From: Tetraselmis striata
Lineage: Eukaryota > Chlorophyta > Chlorodendrophyceae > Chlorodendrales > Chlorodendraceae
Direction: 5' to 3'
DNA length: 64,000 nucleotides
Assembly: GCA_006384855.1 (NCBI GenBank)
Contig: VCJN01000968.1
Span: 32,399-96,398 of the forward strand
Below the pieces are notes generated by a model. That model ran no database searches. It worked only from the letters and a program-made list of their open reading frames with translations, and was not told the origin of the DNA. How positions within the stretch are numbered: position 1 is the stretch's first letter; each line of letters opens with the position of its first letter. The translations under genes and the position numbers were made by a program. Below are positions 1-10,957 of this stretch, piece by piece.

Positions 1-1776
1 ATATTTGAACGAATGCTGTATCGCCTGGCCATATACAGGCGGAAACATGTTGACCAGTGCGGCATATTGACTGCGTTATATTGTATCGGTCGTGTACCCG
101 TTCGGCACGTCATGTATTTTACAAATATAATACTGCCCCACCGCTGTAGTAATTGTTCAGAAAGTCCAATAATTCAAATAAAAATCTCATCAGCATAATC
201 TCATTGGCAGGCAAAGTCGGGGTCGTGGCGGGCATAGCGAGCGAGTCTCATTACCGGTACTACGGCAAGGTAGTACAAGGATTACTAATAGCAGCAGTAG
301 CAGCGGATAATAATCATGGATGCGAATATTTTAGTAGGAAGGGTAAAATCAAACAGTAGGGTTACGGGAATTGTGGACCACGGCAGCAGCTTCGACGGCA
401 ACAAGTACCGACGTTAGCTAGCCCTCGGAGCCTGGCCTCCGAAAGCGAAGGGAGACTCCGGGCACCGCCAATATCATCTGTAATATGTTGCTCTCGAAGA
501 ACTACCAGGTAGTCGCAACATCACACCAAATCAGAAGCGTCGTCGGGGGGCGATGATGGCACTGCGCCCAAGTACTCGTACCAGTATGTCGCCAATCCGC
601 GCTACTATACTCCTGCGCTACATGATAACACGACTAGTCGCTACCGGTAGTCGCTAGTAGTCGCTACTGTCGTAATAATAAATACACGCTGCTTCATACG
701 GTGTGCAGTACCGTAGTCGGTAGTCGCTAGTAGTACAGCAGCAGTTGCAGTTGGCTGCTGATAATATGATGACAGGCGGTACCGGGTACAGTACCGTACC
801 TGTACCTGTATCCGCCGAACATTTTTATTTTCCCGTCCTCGGGACAGGACGTCTGACAACAGTGAAACCCTCGCAGTCTCTACGACGGCCTCCGTTTAGG
901 CAGCGATCGAATTACGGAAATCCCGCCTGGGTATAGGCGGCAACGCTCCGCGACGACCCGCCGCACATAATTAATATGTACATGTGTGCGATAGTTTATC
1001 ACTGCTCGTATCATCGTATGCTTGAACACGGTACGGGTACGGATATTCGTACTTGTAATAATCATCGTCGTCAAAATATCACGTGGTGGCGCGGCGCCGC
1101 CGCACGGGGCCGACACAGGTACCAGTACCAATATCCTCGTATGAGCAGCGCGGGACGAGTATCACAGTCGGAAGATAAGAAGGGCCATGAATGTGCGCGA
1201 TGCCGCGCAGCGAGCTGCAAGAAAGCAAGGACAAGGGCCACCGCCAAGGGTGGCATGGAATCGCAGCGTTCGCGAGAGTGGCGCATTCGCAGTCGACAGG
1301 CGGTCGGAAGCTGCGCCTTCCGCAGCGATACGAAAGGTACCGACCCGTGACGACGAGGTCGCGCGCGCAGAGCTCATCCGACGACAGCACTACCGTTCCA
1401 GTGCGATGAGTAACATCCAGCGAGGGACTCGGTACTAGAACACATACTGGGATCCTCGGTAATAACAAGAATTATTGTACCGGGATACATTACATTATCG
1501 CAGCATCGTCGGATACGAATGATAATAGACGGCACGCGCGAACTTCAGCGGCTCAGCGGGCGCGATACAGGCTGGCATAAATGCGTACAGATGACACGTT
1601 GGCGCCTCGGCTGGCAGCCAGCCAGGATAACGATTCTTGGGGAGGCGGGGTTCCGACACTCCGAGAGGGGTTCCGGAGGGCGCGAAAAATGACGCAAACA
1701 GACGATACGAGTTAGACAGCAGGGACATCAGGAGGCTAGGTTGATATTGCGGGGGTGTCGGAGGTGGTGGGGGCAC
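1..1776. other. Gene-free repeat-rich stretch
   Basis: I see no supportable gene here. Reading frames in all six directions are short and of odd composition. The stretch contains four copies of the octamer AGTCGCTA between about 636 and 729. It also has GTAC-rich degenerate microsatellites around 778-812 and 1027-1135. Nothing here looks like a promoter or an RNA gene. Confidence 0.6.
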
Positions 1777-2571
1777 TCACAGGAGCTGATTGTTGGTTGG
1801 CCGGGTGCGACCCGCGCCGACAGCGACTTGTCCAAGCTGGCGCTTATGTACTTGGGTGCCAGTACTCGTACCGCCCCCCGTGCGCCCCTTATTGGGGACG
1901 AACGGTGCTCCAGCATTGGGCGAGCGCGCCTTGCCGGCGCTGCGGGGCGTGGGCAGCAGCGAGGCAGAGGGCCTCGGGGATGCCGTGCGTCGGCGGCTTG
2001 CGTCAATTGCATCGCTGCTGCCGTCGCTACCTCGGGGGCTGGAAAGATTGCCAGTGGCGGGGCTGGCCCGCGACTCTCCGCCGAAACGGCGAGCCCTGCG
2101 TTGCTGCTGCTCCGTTATATATCCGGAAGTCCGCCCAGCGGCCATCATAGCCACAATCTCTGCCGCCTGCTCATCCTCCTCGTCCGTCTCCGCACTGCGA
2201 GTCTCGAGCGACTGCACCGAATCGCTGGCACGGCCGCTCGCTGTGTCGGCGGCAAAGGCAGGGTCGCGGGGGATTCCGGAAGGCGCGCGGGTCATCGCTG
2301 CTCCGGCGCGGCGAGCCTTGCTCCTCCACGTCGCTGCCTCTCCCCCGTCCTCGCTGTGGGCGGAACGCTTGCGGGAGCTGGCTGCGGCGGCAGAGACAGC
2401 GGCTGCGACACCCTTGGCGGCATCTCGAGTGGGTCGGCCAGTGGCCTTCGGGCAAGCGGCGGGCGCTGCTTCCGAGTATGCGCGATTCACGACACCGTGC
2501 TTGACATCGCCGCCCTCCGCCGCGGCAGCGGCCAACACGGCGTCGACCGACGCAGGCACTACTATCTCCAT
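1777..2571 (-). CDS. Ala/Ser/Arg-rich hypothetical protein (264 aa)
   Basis: This is an uninterrupted ATG-started frame of 264 residues that I do not recognise. It is rich in Ala, Ser, Gly and Arg. A short acidic patch (ETDEEDEQAAE) sits near residues 127-137, a basic Gln/Arg stretch near 153-160, and the C-terminal third is Ser/Pro/Arg-rich. No folded domain, signal peptide or membrane segment is visible, so it would be largely disordered. A long overlapping open frame exists on the plus strand (1741-2634) because the region is GC-rich, which weakens the coding case. It could be a host gene, a first exon, or an ORF1-type protein of a retroelement, given the LINE fragments immediately to its right. 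The strand choice rests on the ATG start and the more protein-like mix of acidic and basic residues. Confidence 0.35.
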   Translation of the reverse strand: MEIVVPASVDAVLAAAAAEGGDVKHGVVNRAYSEAAPAACPKATGRPTRDAAKGVAAAVSAAAASSRKRSAHSEDGGEAATWRSKARRAGAAMTRAPSGIPRDPAFAADTASGRASDSVQSLETRSAETDEEDEQAAEIVAMMAAGRTSGYITEQQQRRARRFGGESRASPATGNLSSPRGSDGSSDAIDASRRRTASPRPSASLLPTPRSAGKARSPNAGAPFVPNKGRTGGGTSTGTQVHKRQLGQVAVGAGRTRPTNNQLL

Positions 2572-3267
2572 GACGAAAGCAACGCGTCGATACTATGTGA
2601 AAGGTTTCCTCGTAAGCTCGGCCCGTTAGTCTGATAGGGGGTGGTGGTGGCGGCTTTGGCGGGAAGTGGTGTCGGTGTTGAGGGTGTCGTGAGGATTCCA
2701 GGCTGTGCGGGCGTGTGTCGCCGGGGGCTACTGACGGGGCCGGGCCGAGCACGGGCGAATCGAAACGCAGCGTCTCGAATCTGCGGCCTGAAGGTTCCTT
2801 GCAAGATTCGTAATGAATCCTGACAAACCGATTGAAAAGCAACTCGCGTCATACGAGGCGCTTGGAAGGTAGATACGGGGCACTGTCGGGGAATTTTATC
2901 CCGGCGATGCTTGTGCGGTCCTGGAGCGGTCCTAGATGGGCAGACGCAGCAGATCGTGCTGATGGTGCAATAAACAATACTCAAATAATGGGAATTTCGT
3001 CATCCGGGCATGTGGGCGTCAGTAACTTATATATCCCGTTATCCTATCCCTTTAGGATCAGAGATAGTACGATGTGTACGTTAGAGGTACGTGATATGGC
3101 TTGCCATCCTCCGTGGACGGTCACCGACTGCCCGTCACGTTGTCAGATGCTCGCGGGGAACGATTTTGCGGTGTACATCATGTATCATTTGTGTATAAAA
3201 GACGGTACGGTATACGCTGCGATGCTGGAATACTTCACAATCGACTGCGCAAGAGATTGTGGCACCC
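2572..3267. other. No gene recognised
   Basis: Short overlapping frames only (for example plus 2832-3287). None has a recognisable motif or convincing composition. It ends where the first copy of the duplicated LINE/minisatellite block begins. Confidence 0.5.
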
Positions 3268-3827
3268 AAATGCCACGACTGCGCTAGGTGCCACGTTGGC
3301 AAGTACTTTTGCTGCGCTGTAGACTGCCTATGGTAATGCGAGTCGTCCGCGCTCCAAACGATGGGTTTCTATCACATTTTTGCTTCACGAGGGGCGATGG
3401 CCCCTGCGTGGAGCATATTTGGACATCATCAATCTATCCGTGAGGGAGAGGCCGGAGGAACAAATTGAAGCACCGGCCGGGGCAATCCATTTCGTCGGAG
3501 GTAATTTGCCGACTTAAACTTCCAAGGGCGGATGCCATCGCCGGGCGGAAGGCGGCCCGTATTAGCGACTACTAGTCGCTATTGCGTATCTAGCGTATGG
3601 CTACACTTATTGATGTAATTTTTACATCACGGCTTTCACAAATGCGCACCACAAACATCAGAACTAACAACAACTATGAAAGGTTGCCAGCAAAAGGGAG
3701 ACATAAGTTGAAACCAAGGTCGAGCAGGAGGCCAAGGAGCCAAAGCAAGAACCAAGGAGGAGCCAAGGGAACCACGAAGTCGCCAAGGTGCCAGGAACCA
3801 AAGGGACCACCGCCTTGGGGTAGGCTA

Positions 3828-5560
3828 TCAGCCGCGGCGAGGACGCTTGCAGCCAATGACCCGGATCATAGCAACACATGCCGACGAGCGACGTGACGCA
3901 GGCGCAAGAGCACTATCACGTGCCGAGCGCGCGAGCGCGACCCCGCCAAGAACAGTTGTCTGCATGTGCCATGCTGATGAGCAAGGAGAAACGGCGGCGC
4001 CACGCAGACAAGAGTTGGCCGATTCTTCGGCCGGTGTGTGTGTGTGGCTAGCTTTCGCGAGCTCCACCAAGTAGGCCTCAGCGTGCGGGCGGGGTCAGCG
4101 AGCCAAACTTGGAAACGGCGAAAGGAACAAAGCGAAGCATGCCGGCGGCGTTTCGGACACCCTCGTCATACTTTTGGATTTTGTGGCGCTCTGCAGCCCG
4201 CAATGCAATCGCTGGATCCGAGCTTGACACGCCGAGGATAGGGGCAATGGTGGTATCGACAGCAACCGTGTTCCCGCGGATACCACCATACCCAAAAAGC
4301 CCAACATCGGCGGGCCGGCCGGCCGTCGCTGCCCTTCTGAAGAGAAACAAGCACCGACGGGTCCGTGAGGATCAGAACACCCACGCCCAGCGCGGACTTC
4401 ACGTCGTGGCAAACGTCGGAAAGGCCATGTGCCGCCCACTCGTGTGCGGCGTGATTGGAGTCGCCCCCAGAGCAACGTGCCACATGATCAGCATACGCAA
4501 CCGCCCAAGTTGAGGGAGTGAAATCCACGCCAGCATCCTCAAAACGGGCCAGCATACCTTGTATCGAGAAGGAGCAAAAAGCACAAGGGCACGGCTCGCC
4601 AAGGGAGAGGACAGGAGCCGCCGGAAGGCCAAATGGGCGGCAAGCGGCAATGCGGAACATGGAATCGTAGTACTCAGGGGAACGCTCACGGACTTCACCA
4701 AGGCGACCCTCACTGGGGGATCTGTCATCAGGAACGCTGTCGCAACGAGTAAGAGGCGGCCTCGGAAGCGGTTGCTGTCAGGGCCTCTTACTTGATGTAG
4801 ACATACGCGCAGCAAGCTTTGCGAAGCGGACCGTGTGAATGCGGTGGCTCAGAGTTTCTTGTACTTGTCCGCATGGAGTGCAAGGGGAAGTCGGAGTAAT
4901 GCGGGATAGCTTGGAGGTCGGCCGCCGAGCGCATTGCAGACGCCGGCTCAGCCCCAGCGGCCGAGCAGCCGGCACGGGCAACGTGGGAGCGCTTAGAGGG
5001 GAGCAACTTTAGGGCAGAGGCCAACGGCTCTGCTAGATCCTCGAGCACCCCGTTTCCACACTCGTCAACGACACGGGTATGAGCAGCGCGAAGCTCGACA
5101 GCCCACATCGGCGCCGACACGTTGGCGCCGGCATCGGGCTCCAACGTTGGGGTGGCCAAAGTAGCATGGTGAATCGAGGATGCCCCAACAAGGTAGAGGC
5201 TATGAGGGTTGGATACGCCGGACGGTCGGAAAAGAACGCGCCGGCGTCGCTCAGGGTGGCGTGCGTGTTGAGCACGGAGGAAAGTCACAACTTGGCCAAC
5301 CACAAGGGCGGCAGCGCCGATGTGGGAGGCATCTGCGATAACCACATTATCGCCGATGCCGAGGCCCCCAAACTGGACCGGGAGGGACAGCTGCGTGCGC
5401 ATTGAGGGCGTATCCAAGAGGTCGGGGCTAACACCCCATGTATCGGCGAGCGTTGAAAATGCGGCGGCGTCTGCATCTTCAAGGAAGGACGTAATTGTGT
5501 CGCCATACCCCTCAGAGCGACCCGGAGCGGAGGTGGTGGCCGGAGATGGAGCGGAGGTGG
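3828..5560 (-). pseudogene. LINE-type reverse transcriptase C-terminal remnant, copy A
   Basis: Minus-strand frames covering the region just after the polymerase domain of a non-LTR (LINE) reverse transcriptase. At 5417-5300 the frame reads LSLPVQFGGLGIGD followed by a DASHIGAAALV-like segment, the typical 'LP...GGLG' post-polymerase motif. Further on come a Cys pair (CPCAFC, ~4600) and a His-containing segment (~4480). Then comes RPADVGLFGYGG...VDTTIAP...KIQKYDEG...FVPFAVS (4320-4110), the C-terminal block common in this class. The pieces lie in different frames, so there are several frameshifts. One comes from a (GT)n tract near 4033 that is one repeat longer than in copy B. The polymerase catalytic core, endonuclease and 5' end are absent. 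It is a dead 5'-truncated insertion. Confidence 0.8.
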
Positions 5561-5671
5561 TGGCCGAAACGACGGCCGCAAACTTGCAGCAATCGAGTAG
5601 CAGTGTGGGAGTGCAAGTGGTCGGCCAAACCGATAAGCCGGGAGCCGAATTGTTAAAATTTTTCGACCGGC

Positions 5672-6034
5672 TGGCTACGCTTGATCTTTGCGGTGTAAGG
5701 ATTCCTCATCGCACAGTCACTATGGATGTCAGTAGATGGTCGCTATAGGTAGCGTAGGACAAAACGATTTAAGGATTACAGTTTGCAATTATTGCAATTG
5801 GGGCCTTGTCGCTATCCCTCCGAGCTTGCAACTTGCCAGCATGGAAAGTCCGGTTTGTAGGACCCCGTGACACCCGTTGATGGACTAGTCTCCGATGCCA
5901 CCCAGTATTGCAACACCATGTGGAGACCTTCCGCACGGTACCCGGTCGTCGTTTTTAGAGGCGTGACATGAAAGCGCGTAAAGAAGTAAAAAAATCGTAT
6001 ATTAATAAACGGTACTCGGTCCGGTCCGGAAAAA
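5672..6034. other. Spacer between LINE remnant and minisatellite, copy A
   Basis: Non-coding sequence recurring at about 7890-8240 in copy B. It includes GCGGTGTAAGGATT, a TGGTCGCTA-type motif and a shared stretch beginning GCCAGCATGGAAAGTCCGG. No gene seen. Confidence 0.6.
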
Positions 6035-6735
6035 AAACACTACGAGTGCCTCAAAGGCGGGGCGCATACACACAGCTTGGAGGGGATGGCGCAAGAGCGG
6101 TCGGGCAATTGTGCGGGATGGCGCATACCCACGGCCCGCGGGTACCGCCGCAGTATATTAACAAACACTACATGTGCCTCACGGGTGGGGCGCATAGACA
6201 CAACTAGTACATGGCGGGAGGGCGGTTGGGGAGTGGGGCGGAATTACGCATACCCACGGTCCCGTGGCCACCGCGCGGTGCGCTAAAGAACAGTACGCGT
6301 GCCTCGCAGGTGGGGCACACCATACACATAGCTAGGAGAAGATCGTGGGAGAGCGGTCGGGCAGTAGCGCGGGATGGCGCATACCCATGGCCCGCGGCTA
6401 CCGCCGAAGTCCGAATAAAAACTCTACAAATGCCTCAAGGGCGGGCGATTACAATAAACGGTTGAGAGGGATAGTGGGAGGGCGGATCGGGCAGTTGCGT
6501 GGGATGGCGCAAACCGCCCTCGGTGGCAGGAGCTCGGCCCGCGGCTACCGCCTCGGTCTTGGAAGAAGAAAACTCTACAAATGCCTCAATATGGCGGCGA
6601 ATACGAACGGTTGGGAGGGAATGGCGGGATGGCGGGTCGGGCAGTGGCGCGTGATGGCGCATACTTTCGGCTCGCGAACTTGAAGAAAACACTTCGAGCG
6701 CCTCACGGGTGGGGGCATACAGAGAGTTGAGAGGG
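6035..6735. repeat. ~125-bp minisatellite array A (about six units)
   Basis: Diverged tandem repeats. Each unit begins with a block like ACACTACGAGTGCCTC and contains GGGCGCATAC, a GGGAGGGCGG-like block, CGGGATGGCGCATACC and GGCCCGCGGCTACCGC. Unit starts are near 6038, 6166, 6290, 6418, 6569 and 6688, giving periods of about 119-151 bp. Open frames through the array are a by-product of the repeat and lack stops only locally. Each unit resembles the corresponding unit of array B more than its neighbours, which supports duplication of the whole array. Confidence 0.85.
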
Positions 6736-6874
6736 GATCACTACGCTTGCGGTATGGGTCGTAATGTAGTAACATGGAATAATAATAATCGCCGAACGTG
6801 ATTTCATACTAGACCGTATCAAACGATATACATCCGTAGTGCACGCGAAAACCAAGGCTGGAGCAAGTCCGAGC
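6736..6874. other. Junction between duplicated blocks
   Basis: Short AT-richer stretch without matches to the blocks on either side. No gene. Confidence 0.5.
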
Positions 6875-7889
6875 ATGCCACGACTGCGCTAGTTGCCACG
6901 TTGGCAAGTACTTTTGTTGCGCTGTAGACTGCCTTTGGAAATGCGAGTACGGGTAGCGTCCGCGCGCCAAACGATATGGGTTTCTATCACATTTTTACTC
7001 CACCAAGGGCGATGGCCCCGGCGTGGAGCGTATTTGGTCATCACCCATCTAGTAACTATCCGGGAGAGGCCGGAGGCACAAATTGAGGCACCGGCCCGGG
7101 GGAATCGATTTCGTCGGAGTTTATTTGCCGACTTGAACTTTCAAGCGCGGATGTCATCACCAGGCGGAAGGCGGCCCGTATTACTAATGCGTGTGTAGCG
7201 TGTGGCTACACTTGATGGGTCAAGGGAAGCACTGAAGCCAAGGAACGACCAGAAAGACCGAGAGGGGAACATGAAACCAATGGGGACCACCGCCCCGGGA
7301 TAGGCTATCAGCCGCGGCGAGGACGCTTGCAGCCAATGACCCGGGTCATAGCAACACATGCCGACGAGCGACGCGACGCAGGCGCAGGAGCACCATCACG
7401 TGCCGCGCGCGCGGCCGCGACCCCGCCAAGAACAGTTGTCTGCATGTGCCATGCTGATGAGCAAGGAGAAACGGCGGCGCCACACAGACAAGAGCTGGTC
7501 GATTTTTCGGCCGGTGTGTGTGTGGCTAGCTTTAGCGAGCTCCACCAAGAAGGCCTCAGCGTGCGGGGCCAGCGAGTAGGCGAGCTCGGAAACGGCGAAA
7601 GGAACAAAGCGAAGCATGCCGGCGGCGTTTCGGACACCCTCGTCATACTTTTGGATTTTGTGGCGCTCTGCAGCCCGCAATGCAATCGCTGGATCCGAGC
7701 TTGACACGCCGAGGATAGGGGCAATGGTGGTATCGACAGCAACCGTGTTCCCGCGGATACCACCATACCCAAAAAGCCCAACATCGGCGGGCCGGCCGGC
7801 CGTCGCTGCCCTTCTGAAGAGAAACAAGCACCGACGGGTCCGTGAGGATCAGGACACCCACGCCCAGCGCGGACTTCGCGGACTTCGGG
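6875..7889 (-). pseudogene. LINE-type reverse transcriptase C-terminal remnant, copy B
   Basis: Second copy of the retrotransposon 3' part. The minus-strand frame 7827-7396 is open for 143 codons. It carries the RPADVGLFGYGG, VDTTIAPILG, KIQKYDEG and LRFVPFAVS blocks. It continues into a FLVELAKASH...VWRRRFSLLISMAHA ending, which is typical of the very C-terminus of LINE polyproteins. It therefore preserves the C-terminal reading frame better than copy A, where the (GT)n tract has slipped. Upstream it is truncated: the GGLG segment and Cys motif of copy A are missing, joined directly to the spacer near 7880. It is not functional on its own. Confidence 0.8.
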
Positions 7890-8239
7890 GCTACACTTGA
7901 TTCTTGCGGTGTAAGGATTACTAGCTAGTCGCACACTATCTCGATGACACTAGATAGTCGCTACAAGTAGTGTACGACAAAATAACCATAGCTTGCAAGC
8001 GGGGACAATTATTGCAATGGGTGCCTATCTCTCTCGAGTTGCTTGCAACTTGCCAGCATGGAAAGTCCGGTTTTTAGGACCCCGTGACACCCGTTGACTA
8101 GTTTCCGATGCCACCCAGTATTGCAACACCAGATTGAGACCTTCCGCACGGTACCCGGTCGTCGTTTTAGAGGCGTGACATGAATACGTGTAAAGATCTC
8201 GTAAGTTGATAAACGGTACTCGGTCCGTTCCGGGAAGAA
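7890..8239. other. Spacer of copy B
   Basis: Matches the copy A spacer (5672-6034) with small insertions and deletions. No gene. Confidence 0.6.
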
Positions 8240-9175
8240 AAAAAACACTACGAGTGCCTTAAGGGCGGGGCGCATACACACAGCTTGGAGGGCATGGCGC
8301 GAGAGCGGCTAGGCAATCGTGCGGGATGGCGCATACCCCCGGCCCGCGGCTACCGCGGCGGTTTGGTGAAAAACACTACGTGTGCCTCACATGCTGGGCG
8401 TATACACACAACTAGGAGGGCATGGCGGGAGGGCGGTCGGGGAGTGGGGCGGAGTGACGCATACCCACGGCCCGTGGCTACCGCGCGGTGCGCTAAAGAA
8501 CAATAAGCGTGCCTCGCATGCGGGGCACACTATATACATAGCTAGGAGAAGATTGCGAGAGAGCGGTAGGTCGGGCAGTAGCGCGGCGGGATGGCGCATA
8601 CCCACGGCCCGCGGCTACCGCCGCAGTCCGAATAAAAACTCTGCAAATGCCTCAAGGGCAAGCGAATACAATAAACGGTTGTGAGGGGATGGTGGGAGGG
8701 CGGGTCGGGCAGCTACGCGGGATGGCACATACCGCCATCAGCCCGCGGCTACCGCCTCGGTCCCGGAAGAAAGCACTATAGAAATACCTACCTCAATGGC
8801 GGTAAATACAGTCAGACGGTTTTGTAGGGAATGGCGGAATGGCGGGTCGGGCAGTGGCGCGCGATATGGCGCACATTTTTGGCTCGCGGCTCCCACGGCG
8901 GTCCTGAAGAAAAACACAACGAGCGCCTTACGGGTGGGCACATACAGAGAGATGAGAGGGGATACCGAAATGAGGGCGGATCGGGCAAAAACGCGGGATG
9001 GCACACGCCCACGACCCACGGCTGCCGTCGCGGTCCGGAAACTACATACACTACACACGCCTGACGGATGCGCTCACACAAACGACTCGGAGGGCATAGG
9101 CGATGGCGGGAAGGCGGGTCGGGCAATGGCGTTGGACGGGGCATACACACGGCTGGGAGGGGATGGCGGGAGGGT
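8240..9175. repeat. ~125-bp minisatellite array B (about seven units)
   Basis: Second array of the same repeat family as 6035-6735. Unit starts are near 8245, 8371, 8500, 8635, 8775, 8915 and 9045. It ends against the transposon-like ORF that starts near 9179. Confidence 0.85.
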
Positions 9176-9178
9176 GGG

Positions 9179-9556
9179 TCCTTCGCAGCCTTCCTGGACA
9201 TCGCGATAGCAATGGACGTCACTCCGTACATGCATGAAGTTGCATGGCACTTCCCCCGATGGATGGAACTGCATGGCAACCTTGATGCGCTGAGCGCTCA
9301 GTGCATGGAGCACTGCAAGAGGGAGATCAAGGAGGGCTTCCGCAAGGGCAGCAACCACCAGCCCCATGGCATGCTCAAGTTCGGCAAGGTGACGCTCTCC
9401 ACGACTGGCCAAGTCATGAAGCGCAGCACCTTGATGGCGCACCACCGTGACATGCACGGACCAGCCCATCGTGCACAACCCCACCTGCCCAAGGTAAAGG
9501 CAGACGCCGTGAAAGCAGAGATGGCGGAGAAAGCGGCGAAGCGAAGGGAGATATGA
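9179..9556 (+). CDS. Transposon-like protein, C-terminal fragment
   Basis: An open frame whose first part (from 9068) is minisatellite. The convincing coding part begins after CCTTCGCAG at about 9188, possibly a splice acceptor. It reads TPYMHEVAWHFPRWMELHGN, then LDALSAQCMEHC. A basic segment with SNHQPHG and a Lys/Ala/Glu-rich helix-like tail follow before the TGA. A pattern of TPYMH, a second His-Pro, G-x-L, S-x-Q and EH is one I associate with C-terminal parts of proteins encoded by certain eukaryotic DNA transposons. That is from memory and is not a firm family assignment. It ends 15 bp from the end of a convergent broken ORF (9572-10957), suggesting the two belong to one element. It is probably only the last exon or a remnant. 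Confidence 0.5.
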   Translation, partial: SFAAFLDIAIAMDVTPYMHEVAWHFPRWMELHGNLDALSAQCMEHCKREIKEGFRKGSNHQPHGMLKFGKVTLSTTGQVMKRSTLMAHHRDMHGPAHRAQPHLPKVKADAVKAEMAEKAAKRREI

Positions 9557-9571
9557 ATGCATTAATTACAT

Positions 9572-10957
9572 CTAGTGAGCGCGTCCCTTCCCCTTCTCGC
9601 CTTTACTGGATTTGCCATAGATAACCCTGTAACGTGAGTGGCGGGTGCACAGCTCACCCCCGCCCTCAGCCCCCCCTTTATCGATGCTACCCGCCTCGCC
9701 TCCCGCCTCCATCGCTGCTTCGCGCTCCGCCTTCCTCTGCATATAGTACTTCTTCACACATGGCCCGCAGTTTGCCGCATCTCAGCTGTCAATGCTGTCG
9801 TAGCTTTCAGGACTGTGCCGATGTGGGCTGCTGGGCGCTGAATAGTCACATTCGTTGGTGCTGTCTGAGGTACCCGCTGACTCTCGCTCCATGCGCTCAT
9901 GCCGCTCCTTGGCGCGCAGCTTCGTAGCGCGCTCACGTAGCTCGGGCGCACGCTTTGAGCGCACAGTCTAGAGCGCCTCCCGTTCCAGCTTGTCTGCCTC
10001 GCTCTCGCCCGGCGGCCCCTCCCACCGGAATATAGAGCCACCAATCTGTCCGGGAAGCGGTGGCGGGATGGGTGCGCTACAATCCCAGTCTAGCACATAG
10101 CGTAGAGCATCGCTGTCGTCCATCGGACCCACGATGTGCATAAAATGCGCCTTGCACAGCGCATGCAGCTCGCGCATTGCTTATGCTTTGGGATCATCAA
10201 AGGTAGGGAGGAAGGGCCATGCCTTTGGATCATTGGGGTCCACTGAGTAGAGAGTGGGCAGCTGCAAGTCAGTGTCCTCCTTCGCTGCAACCACGTACTC
10301 CGGTGTGGAAGTCCCCTTCATCACCTTCAGCTTGCTGCCATATGACCCCGGAATGGCTTCTCCTTCACTTCTGGGAACAGAGGGTACAACGTGGACATAA
10401 TGTCCCCCCCTGTCGGTCATTCTGACCCCACCGTGCGCTCCCCTCTTCACGTGCAGCTCCGCGCGTTCCTCAGCCCGTGCCTTCTTCGCAGGCCGCATGT
10501 GATTGCGAGCCTTCAGCGGCCCGCCGTGCACGTCCTGGAAGACGGCAACCGACTCGACTCCCTCGCGACATGTGGTCATGTATCTGACCTTCTTGCTCCC
10601 GCCGCGGGCTGTCACGCGGACCTTGTGCCACATGTCCGATCGTGCCTCGCAGAACGAGACGAGGAGGTTTGCTGGCACGCCGCGAAAGGTCGCTGTCGCG
10701 GGCTTCAAGCCTCCCTGCATGTGGTGGCTGTTCAAGCGGTCGTACATCGCCTCGGTCACCGCCGAGACCAGCGCATCCTCACCTACCACTGCCAGCCCGT
10801 CTATTGTGGTGGACTTGCCAAACTGCGGGCAAAATTCGGAGGCGGCGGGCTGGTTGCCCGAAATGGCCAGAACGCACCGAGCACAATTCTCGCGCCGCGC
10901 CCTACCGTTGGGGCGTTGCGTCGGCCAGACGGGTTTTAACAGTAATGCAACCTATTT
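9572..10957 (-). pseudogene. Unrecognised protein frame interrupted by three in-frame stops
   Basis: One minus-strand frame stays coherent for about 1.39 kb, starting after a TAG that could be part of a splice acceptor (10958-10960). It is interrupted only by three in-frame stops: TAA at 10183-10181, TAG at 9970-9968 and TGA at 9784-9782. It ends at a TAG at 9572. Sequence character continues smoothly across each stop. Early on there is a Cys-rich segment (ENCARCVLAISGN, then SEFCPQFGKSTTIDGL). The middle is mixed and folded-looking, with MYDRLNSHH and CEARSDMWHKVRV. The C-terminal part is highly charged and Lys/Arg/Glu-rich. There are no frameshifts. I do not recognise the family. It most likely is a recently inactivated transposon gene, paired with the convergent frame at 9179-9556. 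Stop-codon readthrough or recoding is less likely because all three stop codons occur. Confidence 0.5.

Larger units (their letters stand above)
3268..6735. repeat. Composite repeat block, copy A
   Basis: First copy of a duplicated block. It starts with ATGCCACGACTGCGCTAG, which recurs at about 6875. It carries a decayed non-LTR retrotransposon 3' part on the minus strand, then a spacer (5672-6035) and a ~125-bp minisatellite. The same order recurs in copy B (6875-9175) with the same sub-sequences. Compared with A, copy B lacks roughly 4400-5672, which contains the more upstream part of the retrotransposon. The two blocks lie head to tail, separated by ~140 bp, so a tandem segmental duplication followed by an internal deletion in B is the simplest history. 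Confidence 0.85.

Noticed and set aside
1741-2634. Plus-strand frame of 297 codons
   Set aside because: Overlaps the minus 264-aa ORF; composition looks like an antisense shadow of GC-rich sequence.
2832-3287. 151-codon plus ORF
   Set aside because: Random-looking composition with no motif, overlapping the start of the duplicated block.
6035-9175. Tandem arrays considered as CRISPR
   Set aside because: Unit length of ~125 bp, no short identical repeats separated by unique spacers, and the genome is eukaryotic.
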